Positions 10,087 to 20,640 of a DNA stretch of 64,000 nucleotides are shown here, one piece after another; position 1 is the stretch's first letter; every line of letters begins with the position of its first letter. The stretch is from NCBI GenBank assembly GCA_949126835.1, contig OX421495.1, positions 20,117,079 to 20,181,078 on the forward strand. Direction: 5' to 3'. The notes under the pieces are model-generated. The model saw nothing but the letters and a program-made list of their open reading frames with translations. It made no database searches and was not told the origin of the DNA. This DNA is from Anisus vortex. Its lineage: Eukaryota; Mollusca; Gastropoda; Planorbidae. The position numbers and the translations under genes are program-made.

Positions 10087-11758
10087 AAACTACCATAAAG
10101 AAAAAACGTTGGCAAGTACTAAAAATCAAAATTTTCGTTCGTCGTACAATACGTTCTATGCAGTGGAGGCCCAGGGCATGAAAAATTGGCCGACCCTGAA
10201 TATTTTATTACAGATGTATACTTCAACTTCTTGTAAGCTCGAGTACTAAAAAGATACAGCAAACAGCAATGACAATTATAAAGTCAATTCATAAATAATA
10301 ATCATTTATCATCTGAAAATTTTAAGACAGGAAAAGACATTTTATTCTACCAGTGACTGAATTTATTTTTATATCAGAGCAAGATGGCGCACTAATACAT
10401 TCAAAATGGCGGCGCACTGTTGTGATTGGAAGTCTCCTTGTTTCAACATAACTGCAGTTCAACTTCAACTTTGACTAATTGTTTTATTATACATATACAT
10501 CCCAACGTGACAGTGAATGTCAGTAAACAGATTAGCCGGAAGTCAGATGTAAAGATCTTGTGATATACTCAGTACCTATTTTAAATATCCAGTCCCCATC
10601 GGAGATGGCAGATTTCACGTGAAGTGAAGACAGATCACACAATTGTCATAGTGTGCCTACCGTATGCTAGTCATACATGGATATGTAAAACTTTCAGACT
10701 CGTCATAGTCGGAATATTGTGTTAACATTACATCAAGGCATTGAAGAAACTGACACTTATCGTTACTATAACATCTTTCTTATGTGTAATTACTGCCTTT
10801 CTTTATTAGTAATTACTTTTGTTTAATATAATAATTTCATGTTATATGTATACAATATATATGTTTGGGAGGTTGGAGGTAGTCTATGTTAAGACCTCAA
10901 TACTTTTACTTCTGTCTTTACTCTAATTCTGTTTCTTTTCGAGGTTTTAATGTAGATGATTCTATAGGGATATTTGTTTTATTTACAAATATAGTCGTTA
11001 GCTGTGTAAGTCTTGTTTGTGATCGTAAATAATTGTTGTATTGTTATTAAAACATCATATTGTTTGGTCAATGTTTATATATTGTAATTCTATTGTTGAA
11101 TTACTCTTGGTATTGTCTATTTAAAGCAGCAATTATTTTGTTTTTTGTGTTCATATGCATTATTTGGAAAGTAGCAAATAATTTATTATGCACATAACTT
11201 TGGAGTACTGTAAATAATATAATTAAGTTTTGAATTCTTTTAAAAGATGCAATAACATAGTTGTGAGGTAACATAATATTGCGCACATACAGATTCAGTA
11301 CATTGTATAAATAGTCATAAAATAAGCTTTGTAACACATAGTAAATTTTGGGGTGGTCCAGAAGTTGAACTTTCATTTGACTCAAGTAATTCATGGTGAG
11401 TAAATAAATTTTTATCATTGCACATTTATTGTCCTACCGTAGGAACTTAGTGTGATAAGGTCAAGAAAGAGACTAGTCATATAAGTCATCAAGCTTTGAC
11501 GAACTCTATAAAAATATAAATATGAACAAATAATCATGTAAGTCATCAAGCTTTGATTATCATTGGGTCACATTTTAGTATAACTAATATATAGAATCTG
11601 TGTTATTAATCATATCAGTATATGATTAAGTTGGTCACAGTACAAATAAATTGAATTTGTGTAATAAATAAAACATACTTTAAAAATTGTGTAATAAATA
11701 CATAATAACACTGGACAAATAAGCAAATAAAAAAAATAAAAAAAAAAAAAAAATAAAA
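10087..11758 (+). other. Leader of the Gmr1-like element
   Basis: About 1.67 kb of AT-rich untranslated DNA between the primer-binding site and the ORF. It ends in a nearly pure A-tract (about 11727-11758) directly before the ATG. No convincing short ORF is seen. Confidence 0.6.
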
Positions 11759-14700
11759 ATGGCTTCGTTTGAAACTAATGCACAAATGTATGCCAGAGCT
11801 AAAGAATTAGCTATGGAATATGAAATAGAAAAAAAAGACATGATGAAATTTATTGAAGAAAAAGTTCAGGCTTGGACTTTAGCACAAAAACAAGAACAAA
11901 AAGAGATAGAAAATAAGGAAAGAGATAAAAGAGCTGAAGATAGAGAATTTGAAAAAGAGATAGAAAATAAGGAAAGAGATAAAAGAGCTGAAGATAGAGA
12001 ATTTGAAAAACTAAAAATAGCTCAACAAACAGAAATTGAGAAACTAAAAATAGCTCAGCACACAGAAGATAGAGAAATTGAAAAATTGAAAATAGCTCAG
12101 CACACAGAATTAGAACATAAAAGGTATGAAACTGAATTAGAGTTAGGAAAAATGAAGGTCACAGAATCTTACAACCATCATAAGGTTAATGACAAATTTA
12201 ACGTACAGCCCTTTGACGGAAATGAAAATAATTTAGATAGTTTCTTATCTATTTTTGAGGAAAATTGTATAGCTAATAACTTACCAAAAGATAAATGGGC
12301 TGCTAAATTATTAGGAGCAGTTAAAGAAAAGGGGCTAAAAGCAGTAGGTGAAGGAATTGGTAGAACATATGATCAAATAAAAGCAGCAATGTTCAATTTT
12401 TATAATTTTACACCTGATCATTATAGAAAACAATTTCATAAGGTTAGACTGGAAACTAGTGACAACACTGATAGGTTCGTTAATGACATAAGCCAATACC
12501 TAGAAAAATGGTTAACACTAAGTAAAGTGGACATAAATAATCCCAGACATATATTAGACATGATAATTATTGATAAAATTCTCACAATGGCCACTCCAGA
12601 ACTATTTACATATCTTAAAGAAAGAAACATTAGAAATGTAGAGGAATTGAAAACAGCCTTAAATAATTACAAGGACAGTCATCCTGGTGTGGCACTTAGT
12701 AAAAATGAAGATACAAATAATTTGAATACTTTTGAAAACAACTTGAATGTTTTCAATGCATATCAAAATCAGGACAACAGACCAAAAAACCAAAATAGGA
12801 GTAATGCTGGGAACACTAACTATCCTTTCAGAAGACATAGTTTGTCACCCACAAGAAACACTAATTCTAATAACCAAAATAATGGTAGATTTTTCAATAG
12901 AGGTAACAACAATAATAGAGGTTACTATAATAATAATAGAGGTTACTTTAAACAAACTAGAGGTAACAACAGAGGCTATTATAGTGGCAATAATAGTAGG
13001 GGTTCTTACAATCAGTCTAGAGGCAATAGCAATAGGGTCAATGATAATCCTACATCAATAAGATGTTATAATTGTCAGGGTTATGGGCACATATCTTATG
13101 ATTGTTCATCGCCGTTTCAGGGCCAACAAACTGAACCTAAACAATTGTTTGACAGTAACTTTTCTCAAAGTAACAATTTTTCAACTGTAGCACCAAAATC
13201 TAATACTGGAAAATACTTTACTAACATACATGAAGCAGGTGGACAGTTATACTTGTTCCCTTCTTATGTTAATCATATTCAGACCATGACATTGAGAGAC
13301 ACTGGGTGCTCGTGCTTAATAGTACAAGCTAATCTAGTTGAGTCTGATCAATATATTGATGACATAGAAGTAATTACACTAGGTGATGGGAGTTCCATTA
13401 CATGCAAATGTGCAAATATTTTAATTGACACCCCTTGGATCGTAGGGAAAGTAAAAGCTGTCGTAATGCCCAAATGCACCGCTCCACTTATCATAGGTAA
13501 TGCAACCAATGTTAAACCAGACAATTCAGTACAAATTTTTGAAGAATGGATTAGGAATAGACTAGATATAAAAGAAATTCAGAATCCTATGACTTTGAAT
13601 GAATTCAATAATGATCCCATCAGTACACTATCTCAAAATCTATGCATTTTGAAGTCAAATAATGTTCAATCACATGAATGGATAAACATGTTGGAACCTG
13701 TGAAACTAAAAAGTAAAGAAAATAACTTCCATAATTGGAATGGTACTCAACAAATTGGTCAATACATAGATGAGTTTGAAAATGTGTGTAATGAATTGAA
13801 TGTTCCTGGTGAATTGAAATCTATAATTTTGACTCAGCATGTCAGAAATCATGATAAAGCTTTAAAGATAGCAAATGATCATTTGGATAACTATGAAAAT
13901 CAAAAAGATGTCTTAAACAAACATTTAACTGTAGCTATTAGCAAGAAAGAGACATATAGACCAGAAATAAGTAATCATGAAAAGAATCAGGTAGAGAAAC
14001 AAACATTTGCTGAAATAAACACTGTAAAGCATAATGAAAAAACAGTGCTTGAAATGGGTAAAATAACTCATCAATTGTTACAAGCTGAACAGAAAGAACA
14101 GTTAGAAAATAAAACAAATACTAAAGAAGGTGAATTCAAACAGAATAAAGGTATAGAAGTAAAGAATGGAATAGTTATTCGATTCAATATAGATGCACAA
14201 ATGCATAACAGAGAAGAACAAATAATAGTTCCCAAGACATTAGTAAATACAATAATTGTAGCTGGACATAGTAAACCACTAAGTGGACATTTAGGTACAG
14301 ATAAGACGTACCATACAGTAAAAAGAAATTTTTGGTGGAAGGGAATGAAAAGAGACATTCAACATCACATAAAAGAATGTTGTAATAGTTGTTTAAGAAA
14401 AAATAAGAACACATCTACTCACATAGCTCCCATTCAAGAATTTAATGTGATAGGAATACCATTTCATAAGGTTGCAATAGACATAATAGGTCCCATGACA
14501 ATGACTAAAACTAATAAAAATAGATTTGCTTTAGTTATCATTGACTTAGCCACAAAATGGGTAGAGGTTATTCCACTGAAACATATAACATCTGAACGCA
14601 TTTGTACGGCTTTGTTGTCCGTATTTACAAAGTATGGTTTTCCTATGGACATATTAAGTGACAATGGGACACAGTTTGTTTCCAATTTAACTAAAGCATT

Positions 14701-16879
14701 CCATGAATTGCTAGAAATAACCCATATATTTTCCACTCGATATCATCCACAGTCGAATGGATGTGTGGAGAGATTTAACCAGACAATTAAACTAATGATC
14801 CAAAAATGCTGTATAGATAAGCCTAAGGAATGGGATGTTTATTTACCTATGCTTTTGTTCGCATATCGTAATGCTATACACCAGACAACTAATTATTCAC
14901 CATTTGAACTAATGTTTGGAAGACAAGCCAATAGTCCTTTGGACAATTTCAAAAATACAATACTTGATAATGATGACATTGAGTATAATACAGAAGAGTA
15001 TATTGAAGATTTAAAATCTCAACTTGGTTATGTAAATAAAATAGCCAATGAAAATTTAAAAATGTCAGGACAAAAACAAAGAGAAATAAAAAACAAACAT
15101 AGCTATTTGAGAACCTTGAAACCTAATGATCTAGTATTGGTTTTTTCACCAACACCAACAAATAGTAATAAGGAATGGCATGGTCCATATACTGTTAAAA
15201 AAAGAATTAATACAGTTTCATATGAAATCTCTGTAAAAGACTCTATAAGAAAATTTCATATCAATGATCTTAGAAAATATTCAGTGACAGCTGAAAAAAT
15301 TAACAAAATTGAACATAATGTGACGTCTGAAAATAGTAGTGAAGATTATGTAGTGATAAAACTGAATGATGACACAAATGTTTCACAAGTGCAAAATTGT
15401 AATGTACTACAAAATAGCAATACTAAAAGCTATAAAGACATTTCTTTAGCTCATTTAAAAGAATTACAAATCAAAGAAGTGAAGGAAATATTAAAGAAAT
15501 TTGAAAAAGTAATTTCAGACAAACCTGGTCATACAGACACAATAGAACACTGTATAGAATTAAATGATGAAACACATTTTAGAGCCAAAGTATATCAGGT
15601 ACCCCAAATGCAGAAAGCAAATGTTGAGAAAGAGTTAGATACATTGTTAAAAGAAGGGCTGATACGCAAATCGATATCACAAATTTCGTCACCTATGGTG
15701 ATAGTAAAGAAGAAAGATAATAGCATTAGATTATGCTGTGATTATCGAAAACTGAATGCAGTTACAAAAATAGATCAGGAAGGCTTAGCTAATATAGAAG
15801 ACATTGTTAATGAGATAGGGAAAGGAAAAATATTCTCTACCTTAGATTTAACTAGAGGATTTTGGCAAATTCCTATGCAGGAACAATCTAAACAATACAC
15901 GGCATTTACAACAAATCAAGGATTATATGAATGGAATGTAATGCCTTTCGGATTGATTAATAGTACTGCAACATTTACTAAAATGATGCGCAAAATAATA
16001 CCTAGACATCCCAATATTGTTCATTATGTAGATGATATTTGCATATTCACTGAGACTTGGGAACAACATTTGAAAGTTTTAGAAGAATTGTTAGCAATAC
16101 TAGCTGAACATAATCTAACTATTTCACCACAAAAGATGAAATTAGCTCAGAATGAAATTGAATTTTTAGGACATAAATTTAAAGATCAGGCAATACAACC
16201 CATTGATAGGATGCAAGAAAAAATGTTGAACATAAAGAAGCCTGAAACAAAAAAACAAGTCAGAGCTTTGTTAGGACTATTTGGTTACTATAGAGATTTC
16301 ATTGAAAATTACAGTCAAATAGTAAAACCACTTGTAAATTTAACAAGGAAAGGTCAATCTAGTACAAAAATTAATTGGACTTCAGAATGTGAAAAAGCAA
16401 TGCAAAATTTAAAAATACTATTTTCTAAAGAACCAATTTTAACTACCATTTCAGCTAAAGATACAATCATTTTAGCTACTGATGCCTCTAGGCAAGGTCT
16501 TGGCGCATGTTTAATGAAACATTGTCTGGAGGAAAATAGTAATATGACAAATAAAAAAGAAAAGAAAATTATGGGTATTTACAAACCAGCATTGTATATA
16601 AGTAGATCACTGACAAAAGCAGAGGAAAAGTACTCTGTAATTGAGTTGGAAGGTTTGGCCATTGTATGGGCAGTAACTAAACTAAGAAGATATTTGTTAG
16701 GTCGTAAATTTACAATATTTACAGATCACAAACCTTTGATTAATTTCAATGTGAGCAACGTGAACAATAATAGGATCAATAAATTTGCAATGAAACTTAG
16801 TGATTACCAGTTTAACATACAAAGTATTAAAGGGACAGACAATCACATACCTGACATATTGTCAAGATTAGCCATGTAA
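11759..16879 (+). CDS. gag-pol: Gag-PR-IN-RT-RNase H polyprotein of the Gmr1-like retrotransposon
   Basis: A 1706-residue polyprotein in one frame. An N-terminal charged coiled coil (about 15-140) has two tandem copies of an 18-residue block and three KLKIAQ repeats. Next come a Gag core (about 145-335), an N/G/R-rich linker and a CCHC knuckle at 436-449 (CYNCQGYGHISYDC). The protease motif is DTG at 514-516. A region of about 590-830 follows that I cannot assign. The integrase has the HHCC finger (H837, H844, C875, C878) and D908, D968, E1004, spaced DX35E. The reverse transcriptase has YVDD at 1423-1426. RNase H has D1575, E1631 and D1656. All catalytic residues are present. Integrase ahead of RT is the Copia-like order, but the sequences are Ty3/gypsy. 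The lack of a Gag-Pol break implies that processing alone, or some unseen mechanism, sets Gag:Pol ratio. Confidence 0.95.
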   Translation: MASFETNAQMYARAKELAMEYEIEKKDMMKFIEEKVQAWTLAQKQEQKEIENKERDKRAEDREFEKEIENKERDKRAEDREFEKLKIAQQTEIEKLKIAQHTEDREIEKLKIAQHTELEHKRYETELELGKMKVTESYNHHKVNDKFNVQPFDGNENNLDSFLSIFEENCIANNLPKDKWAAKLLGAVKEKGLKAVGEGIGRTYDQIKAAMFNFYNFTPDHYRKQFHKVRLETSDNTDRFVNDISQYLEKWLTLSKVDINNPRHILDMIIIDKILTMATPELFTYLKERNIRNVEELKTALNNYKDSHPGVALSKNEDTNNLNTFENNLNVFNAYQNQDNRPKNQNRSNAGNTNYPFRRHSLSPTRNTNSNNQNNGRFFNRGNNNNRGYYNNNRGYFKQTRGNNRGYYSGNNSRGSYNQSRGNSNRVNDNPTSIRCYNCQGYGHISYDCSSPFQGQQTEPKQLFDSNFSQSNNFSTVAPKSNTGKYFTNIHEAGGQLYLFPSYVNHIQTMTLRDTGCSCLIVQANLVESDQYIDDIEVITLGDGSSITCKCANILIDTPWIVGKVKAVVMPKCTAPLIIGNATNVKPDNSVQIFEEWIRNRLDIKEIQNPMTLNEFNNDPISTLSQNLCILKSNNVQSHEWINMLEPVKLKSKENNFHNWNGTQQIGQYIDEFENVCNELNVPGELKSIILTQHVRNHDKALKIANDHLDNYENQKDVLNKHLTVAISKKETYRPEISNHEKNQVEKQTFAEINTVKHNEKTVLEMGKITHQLLQAEQKEQLENKTNTKEGEFKQNKGIEVKNGIVIRFNIDAQMHNREEQIIVPKTLVNTIIVAGHSKPLSGHLGTDKTYHTVKRNFWWKGMKRDIQHHIKECCNSCLRKNKNTSTHIAPIQEFNVIGIPFHKVAIDIIGPMTMTKTNKNRFALVIIDLATKWVEVIPLKHITSERICTALLSVFTKYGFPMDILSDNGTQFVSNLTKAFHELLEITHIFSTRYHPQSNGCVERFNQTIKLMIQKCCIDKPKEWDVYLPMLLFAYRNAIHQTTNYSPFELMFGRQANSPLDNFKNTILDNDDIEYNTEEYIEDLKSQLGYVNKIANENLKMSGQKQREIKNKHSYLRTLKPNDLVLVFSPTPTNSNKEWHGPYTVKKRINTVSYEISVKDSIRKFHINDLRKYSVTAEKINKIEHNVTSENSSEDYVVIKLNDDTNVSQVQNCNVLQNSNTKSYKDISLAHLKELQIKEVKEILKKFEKVISDKPGHTDTIEHCIELNDETHFRAKVYQVPQMQKANVEKELDTLLKEGLIRKSISQISSPMVIVKKKDNSIRLCCDYRKLNAVTKIDQEGLANIEDIVNEIGKGKIFSTLDLTRGFWQIPMQEQSKQYTAFTTNQGLYEWNVMPFGLINSTATFTKMMRKIIPRHPNIVHYVDDICIFTETWEQHLKVLEELLAILAEHNLTISPQKMKLAQNEIEFLGHKFKDQAIQPIDRMQEKMLNIKKPETKKQVRALLGLFGYYRDFIENYSQIVKPLVNLTRKGQSSTKINWTSECEKAMQNLKILFSKEPILTTISAKDTIILATDASRQGLGACLMKHCLEENSNMTNKKEKKIMGIYKPALYISRSLTKAEEKYSVIELEGLAIVWAVTKLRRYLLGRKFTIFTDHKPLINFNVSNVNNNRINKFAMKLSDYQFNIQSIKGTDNHIPDILSRLAM

Positions 16880-17069
16880 ACAGTCACAAACTCATTGTAC
16901 ATAATTACACTTACTAACATTGTCTACTAACAATAACTAACAAACTATACTAACAAATATTATTACATGTATGATTTATTTATATATAACATAATCTATG
17001 TATTGATTTATGACTTATATGGATGTATTAATTATGTTTTGGATATAAAAATGCCATGAATGTCATTTT

Positions 17070-17089
17070 ATTTATGGGCAAGGGGTGTG
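17070..17089 (+). other. Polypurine tract region of the Gmr1-like element
   Basis: GGGCAAGGGGTG lies just before the 3-prime LTR (17090). It is the expected site for plus-strand priming. Confidence 0.65.
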
Positions 17090-17584
17090 TGTCAGTGATT
17101 GAAATAGAACATAATAAATAGTCTATGGTCAAAGAGAGATAACCAATGAAAAGAAGAGTAAACCTTGACCTTGGGTAGCAAAGGCAGACGGAGACTATAA
17201 TAATTACGCAGTTGTGTTGTTAATTCACGTGTTAGGTTAGAAAAGATCGGAGGAAAGGTTACGAGACTTGACATTGGTAGGGTAGTGGGCATTCAGCTTT
17301 TGTAGAGAGAGGAGCTGTATTTTTATGTGGAGATTTTGTAATGGACATAATATGAGAGATCTCTGTGAATCTATTCTGTAAATGCGATGATATAAATTGC
17401 AATGCTATTGAGTGAATATATATACAGATATCATTGTGCATGGATATTCATATGAATTGTGAGGACATAAAAATATATGTGTGTGAATAAACTTATCAAT
17501 ATATTTTACTGTTCCTGGAGTGTTAAGTATTTTTATGAACGCCTTGTGTGAGTGAATGATACAAGTGTAAATATACAACTTACA
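17090..17584 (+). repeat. 3-prime LTR of the Gmr1-like element
   Basis: 495 bp, same length and ends as the 5-prime LTR, AATAAA at 17486-17491, followed by the AATAT target duplication. Confidence 0.95.
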
Positions 17585-17589
17585 AATAT

Positions 17590-17925
17590 GCATACTGTTA
17601 TGAGTAAAAAACCGAACTAATAGCTGTTATAGTGCCCCATATATATATAGACAGCTAACCTTCCTTAGCGTTATTTCTTCTTTTTAATGTATACTAAAAA
17701 TGTATACGGCTAGAGTTATAAACATTAACGATATTTTTTTCTCACTTTTTGTCTTTACGCTTTTCCTTGTGAAAAAAACAACAACACCAAATCCACTTCC
17801 CTCACTTCAGCCTTCTTAAAACTATTTTTTCATTACCTCTATCCACCCATTTCGGTCAATTTCTCAAGTTTTTGAGGGAAAACTGCTTCATACAATGACT
17901 GTTTTAGCCAATAAATGAGAGAGAG
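17590..17925 (+). other. Receptor 1 downstream flank, displaced by the retrotransposon
   Basis: Continues the receptor 1 flank that was interrupted at 9576. It aligns with receptor 2's flank (27950-28260) and with 63420-63510, sharing TTCTTCTTTTTAATGT, ACGGCTAGAGTTA and CGCTTTTCCTTGTGAAAAAA. No coding capacity recognised. Confidence 0.6.
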
Positions 17926-17929
17926 CACT

Positions 17930-18720
17930 TCATCATCATTATCATCATCAATCCCATAACCGTTATAGTCGTTGGGGGAGCGAATGGACACCCCAGAAGC
18001 CAACTGTGTCTACTATTGCCTATCCTTAGCGGTTGTCAACAGTTGAGTCAACTGCAGCCCTGTCCAATACTTTACATTTTCGAACCAGCATCTTTGATGA
18101 CAGTTTCTCCGGCGTCCCCCTTTTACCGTGGCCTGTTTTTGACAGGCTATTGTGCTGCAACACATGACCGAAACATGTCAGTTTGCGCCGTATGATTGTT
18201 GTCGTAATGTTTTTTCTTGAGGGCCTGCAATTGAGGATATTCTGTTCCACGCATACGCACTAGTCCTTGTTCTACGTAGGAGATTCGAAGTATTTTTCTC
18301 ATGCATTTTTTTTCGAAAGCCTGCAATTTGTTTTCAGTTGCTGATAGCAGCGTCCAGGTCTAAGCGTTCTTCAACGAATATGATTGCTCCTAGATGTTTG
18401 AAATTCTTTACTTCTTCCAGTTGTTGTTGGTTAAATATGATGTTTGCACTTCTGGAATCTGATGTGATCTTTATTTTACTCTTTTCTGAGCTCGTTCTGT
18501 ACGCCCTTGCTCTGTCTGTAAGCTTCTCTGTGAGTTCTTTTAGTTCTTTGTTGCTCCCGGCAAACTGGTCTATTTCATCAGGAAATTTTAGATTGCAAAT
18601 GGGTCTTTCCACTATGGAGAGGGATGGATCATAATCATCGAGTGTTTCCTGCATGATTTGAGAAAATGAAGATAATGAATAATGGTGGCGATAGGATAGA
18701 CTTGCATTATGTAAATACAA
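17930..18720 (-). pseudogene. Non-LTR retrotransposon reverse transcriptase C-terminal relic
   Basis: The minus strand encodes the latter half of a LINE RT. KELKELTEKLTDRARAY, TSSEKSKIKITSDS and LEEVKNFKHLGAIIF lie in 18720-18334. LQAFEKKCMRKILRISY follows in another frame, then IIRRKLTCFGHVLQHNSL in 18250-18026. The polymerase motif expected as FADD reads FPDE, so catalysis would be lost. Internal material between the RT palm end and the C-terminal block is missing. The 3-prime end carries a short TGATGATGATAATGATGATG tail, as in LINEs that end in simple repeats. Confidence 0.85.
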
Positions 18721-19414
18721 GCTCTTGGCAATATGTGCATTTGTTTATTTATTTGTCGTGAAGTGTTGACATGTCTTTGTGTAAAGCTAAATGTAAGTTG
18801 TTTTTTGTTTTTTTAGTCGAACAACTGTAAATATTATATTCTTACTTTTTTATATTTGTATTTCATCGTTGTTGTACAAAGATTGTTTTCTACACTTTTA
18901 TTCTATTAAAATTGCTTTATCACTGGTGTTTACAACCTAATGTTTCTTTAATTCTATTTCTTTAAACAAACTCTATTCTTAACTGTAATTTAGAATATAA
19001 GTAGAATATACGAATTGAATGCAATGGTAGAAGTTAAAACCATATGACTCTTGAAATATTGAACCTATTGTAGAATCCAATAATAACAAAAGAAAATTAC
19101 AAGATCATTACAAGTATATCGCAAGATAGATAGTTATGAAAATCATAGTAAGTATTGTTATATTATATATCCGGGTCTTCTGTCGTCTCTCTATGAAATA
19201 ATACACAAAAGCCACACGATGGAGGTTTAAAGAAGAATTTAATGCTTGAACTTATGTACAATAATAAATAACATTCAACTTCAATGGTAAAATAAATGTA
19301 GCTTCTTTATTGCTAAGCAAAACGAAATTAAAGTAACAAATCATCTGCCTGCCTTTGATAATTTTTAAAATCAATCTTCAGCTAATAAACTACAAAGGTA
19401 TAAGCTAAGAATTC
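18721..19414. other. Receptor-unit flank and retroelement-like internal DNA
   Basis: Aligns in the same orientation with 28400-29360, sharing the segments AAAATTGCTTTAT, ACACAAAAGCCA, GAATTTAATGCTT and TAGCTTCTTTAT. This shows the two units share a long downstream flank. No coding capacity recognised. Confidence 0.5.
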
Positions 19415-19550
19415 CGCCGACCTTTCATAGGTTAATAAATACAATCATTGATGATCAACCAAACTGTTGCGCATATATTGATGACATCATTTTATACAGT
19501 AAGGATTTTATTTCTTATGCTAAACAATTAAGATCATTAATTGAGATTTA
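19415..19550 (+). pseudogene. Gypsy-type RT fragment with YIDD motif
   Basis: Translates as RLINTIIDD then CCAYIDDIILYSKDFIS, a reverse transcriptase active-site block. The reverse complement of 30400-30510 is nearly the same sequence. Because the surrounding flank has the same orientation in both places, this RT piece is inverted relative to its flank. It runs straight into the minisatellite that follows. Confidence 0.75.
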
Positions 19551-19950
19551 AAACAGAATACATGATTTAAAAAAGAAGATTTAAAACAGAATACATGATT
19601 TTAAAAGAAGATTTAAAACAGAATACATGATTTAAAAAGAAGATTTAAAACAGACTACATGATTTAATAAGAAGATTTAAAATAGAACACATGATCTAAA
19701 AAAAAGATTTAAAACAGAATACATGATTTTAAAAGAAGATTTAAAACAGAATACATGATTTAAAAAGAAGATTTAAAACAGAATACATCCATGATTTTAA
19801 AAGAAGATTTGAAACAGAATACATGATTTATAAAGAAGATTTAAAACAGAATACATGATTTTAAAAGAAGATTTAAAACAGAATACATGATTTTAAAAGA
19901 AGATTTAAAACAGAATACATGATTTAAAAAGAAAATTTCAAACAGAATAG
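19545..19950. repeat. Minisatellite of about 32-33 bp, about 12 copies
   Basis: Tandem copies starting GATTTAAAACAGAATACATG, alternating between TTTAAAAAGAA and TTTTAAAAGAA endings, with a few point variants. The array starts directly after the RT fragment at 19415-19550. Confidence 0.93.
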
Positions 19951-20080
19951 AAAAAGACCAAGGTTAGTCAAATCATGACACGTTCATTTCTAAATTGTGA
20001 GCAAGGGCTCGAAGAAATTGCTGAAGATCATACTGATCTCTTTGTTGCTGTACAGCAGTGATTTTTGTGTTCATTGTCAC

Positions 20081-20640
20081 CTATTTTTTCATTCGCTGAG
20101 TCAGGTCTCTGCCTTGTAGCAGCTGGGTACGATTTGTCCGTTGAAGGGCTTCCTCCCGTCTTTGAGCTTCGATAAATCTGAAGATGGAAGGATGATGAGT
20201 TTCAGCTGATACCTGAAAAGCATTGTGCCAACTTTCGAGCTGATTGTTAGTTTGTGGCAGTCTTGCAGTTTGTCGGGCTTTCGCACTCCACATATCTACA
20301 GGAAATAATGGCTGTCTTCTGTTTCCACGTCGGTTTCTCCGCCCCACGTAGTTATCTTCAAAGTAATTTACAAGAGGCATTACTTCTGGGGGGTAGTCTG
20401 CCACCAGTTCATCAAAGGTATCGCTCACTTCATCCACAGGTAGAAAGGCAAGAGCAAGGTGCATTTTCAATGCCATTCGAACATTTTCCTCTTGTACCTA
20501 TAATCGTTGTAGTCCGTTTTCCTGAATCTTTCTCCAGAGCGATTGTCCCAAGTGAAAGTAACAGACGTAGATGTGCGTTTGAGGAAATGCTTCAATGAGT
20601 GCAGCTTTAGAAGCTGTACAAAAAACCTTTATGACTTATC
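20081..20640 (-). pseudogene. MULE-type transposase C-terminal relic
   Basis: The 131-residue frame at 20476-20081 has ALAFLPVDEVSDTFDELV, YFEDNYVGRRNRRG, FPVDMW and LPQTNNQLESWHNAFQ. This is the C-terminal signature of MULE-family (FLYWCH-associated) transposases in animals. Upstream on the same strand a CYFHLGQSLWRKIQENGLQ-like patch (about 20590-20510) continues the protein, separated by a TAG. The DDE catalytic core further upstream is not recognisable, so this is a truncated, dead copy. Its strand is opposite to the receptors. Confidence 0.8.

Larger units (their letters stand above)
9577..17584 (+). mobile_element. Complete Gmr1-like Ty3/gypsy LTR retrotransposon
   Basis: An 8008-bp element with 495-bp LTRs (TGTCAG...CTTACA), flanked by the 5-bp target duplication AATAT at 9572-9576 and 17585-17589. 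The LTRs differ at 3 positions I can find (about 0.6%), so insertion is recent. It carries a primer-binding site, a 1.7-kb leader, one uninterrupted 1706-codon ORF, a short 3-prime region and a purine-rich tract. Integrase precedes reverse transcriptase, the arrangement described for Gmr1 elements. Receptor 2 has the equivalent empty site at about 27945-27962, showing insertion after the receptor duplication. It looks autonomous and possibly still mobile (inference). Confidence 0.93.

Noticed and set aside
12747..13061. 104-codon frame overlapping Gag
   Set aside because: Low-complexity Ile/Thr-rich translation of the asparagine-rich linker in another frame.
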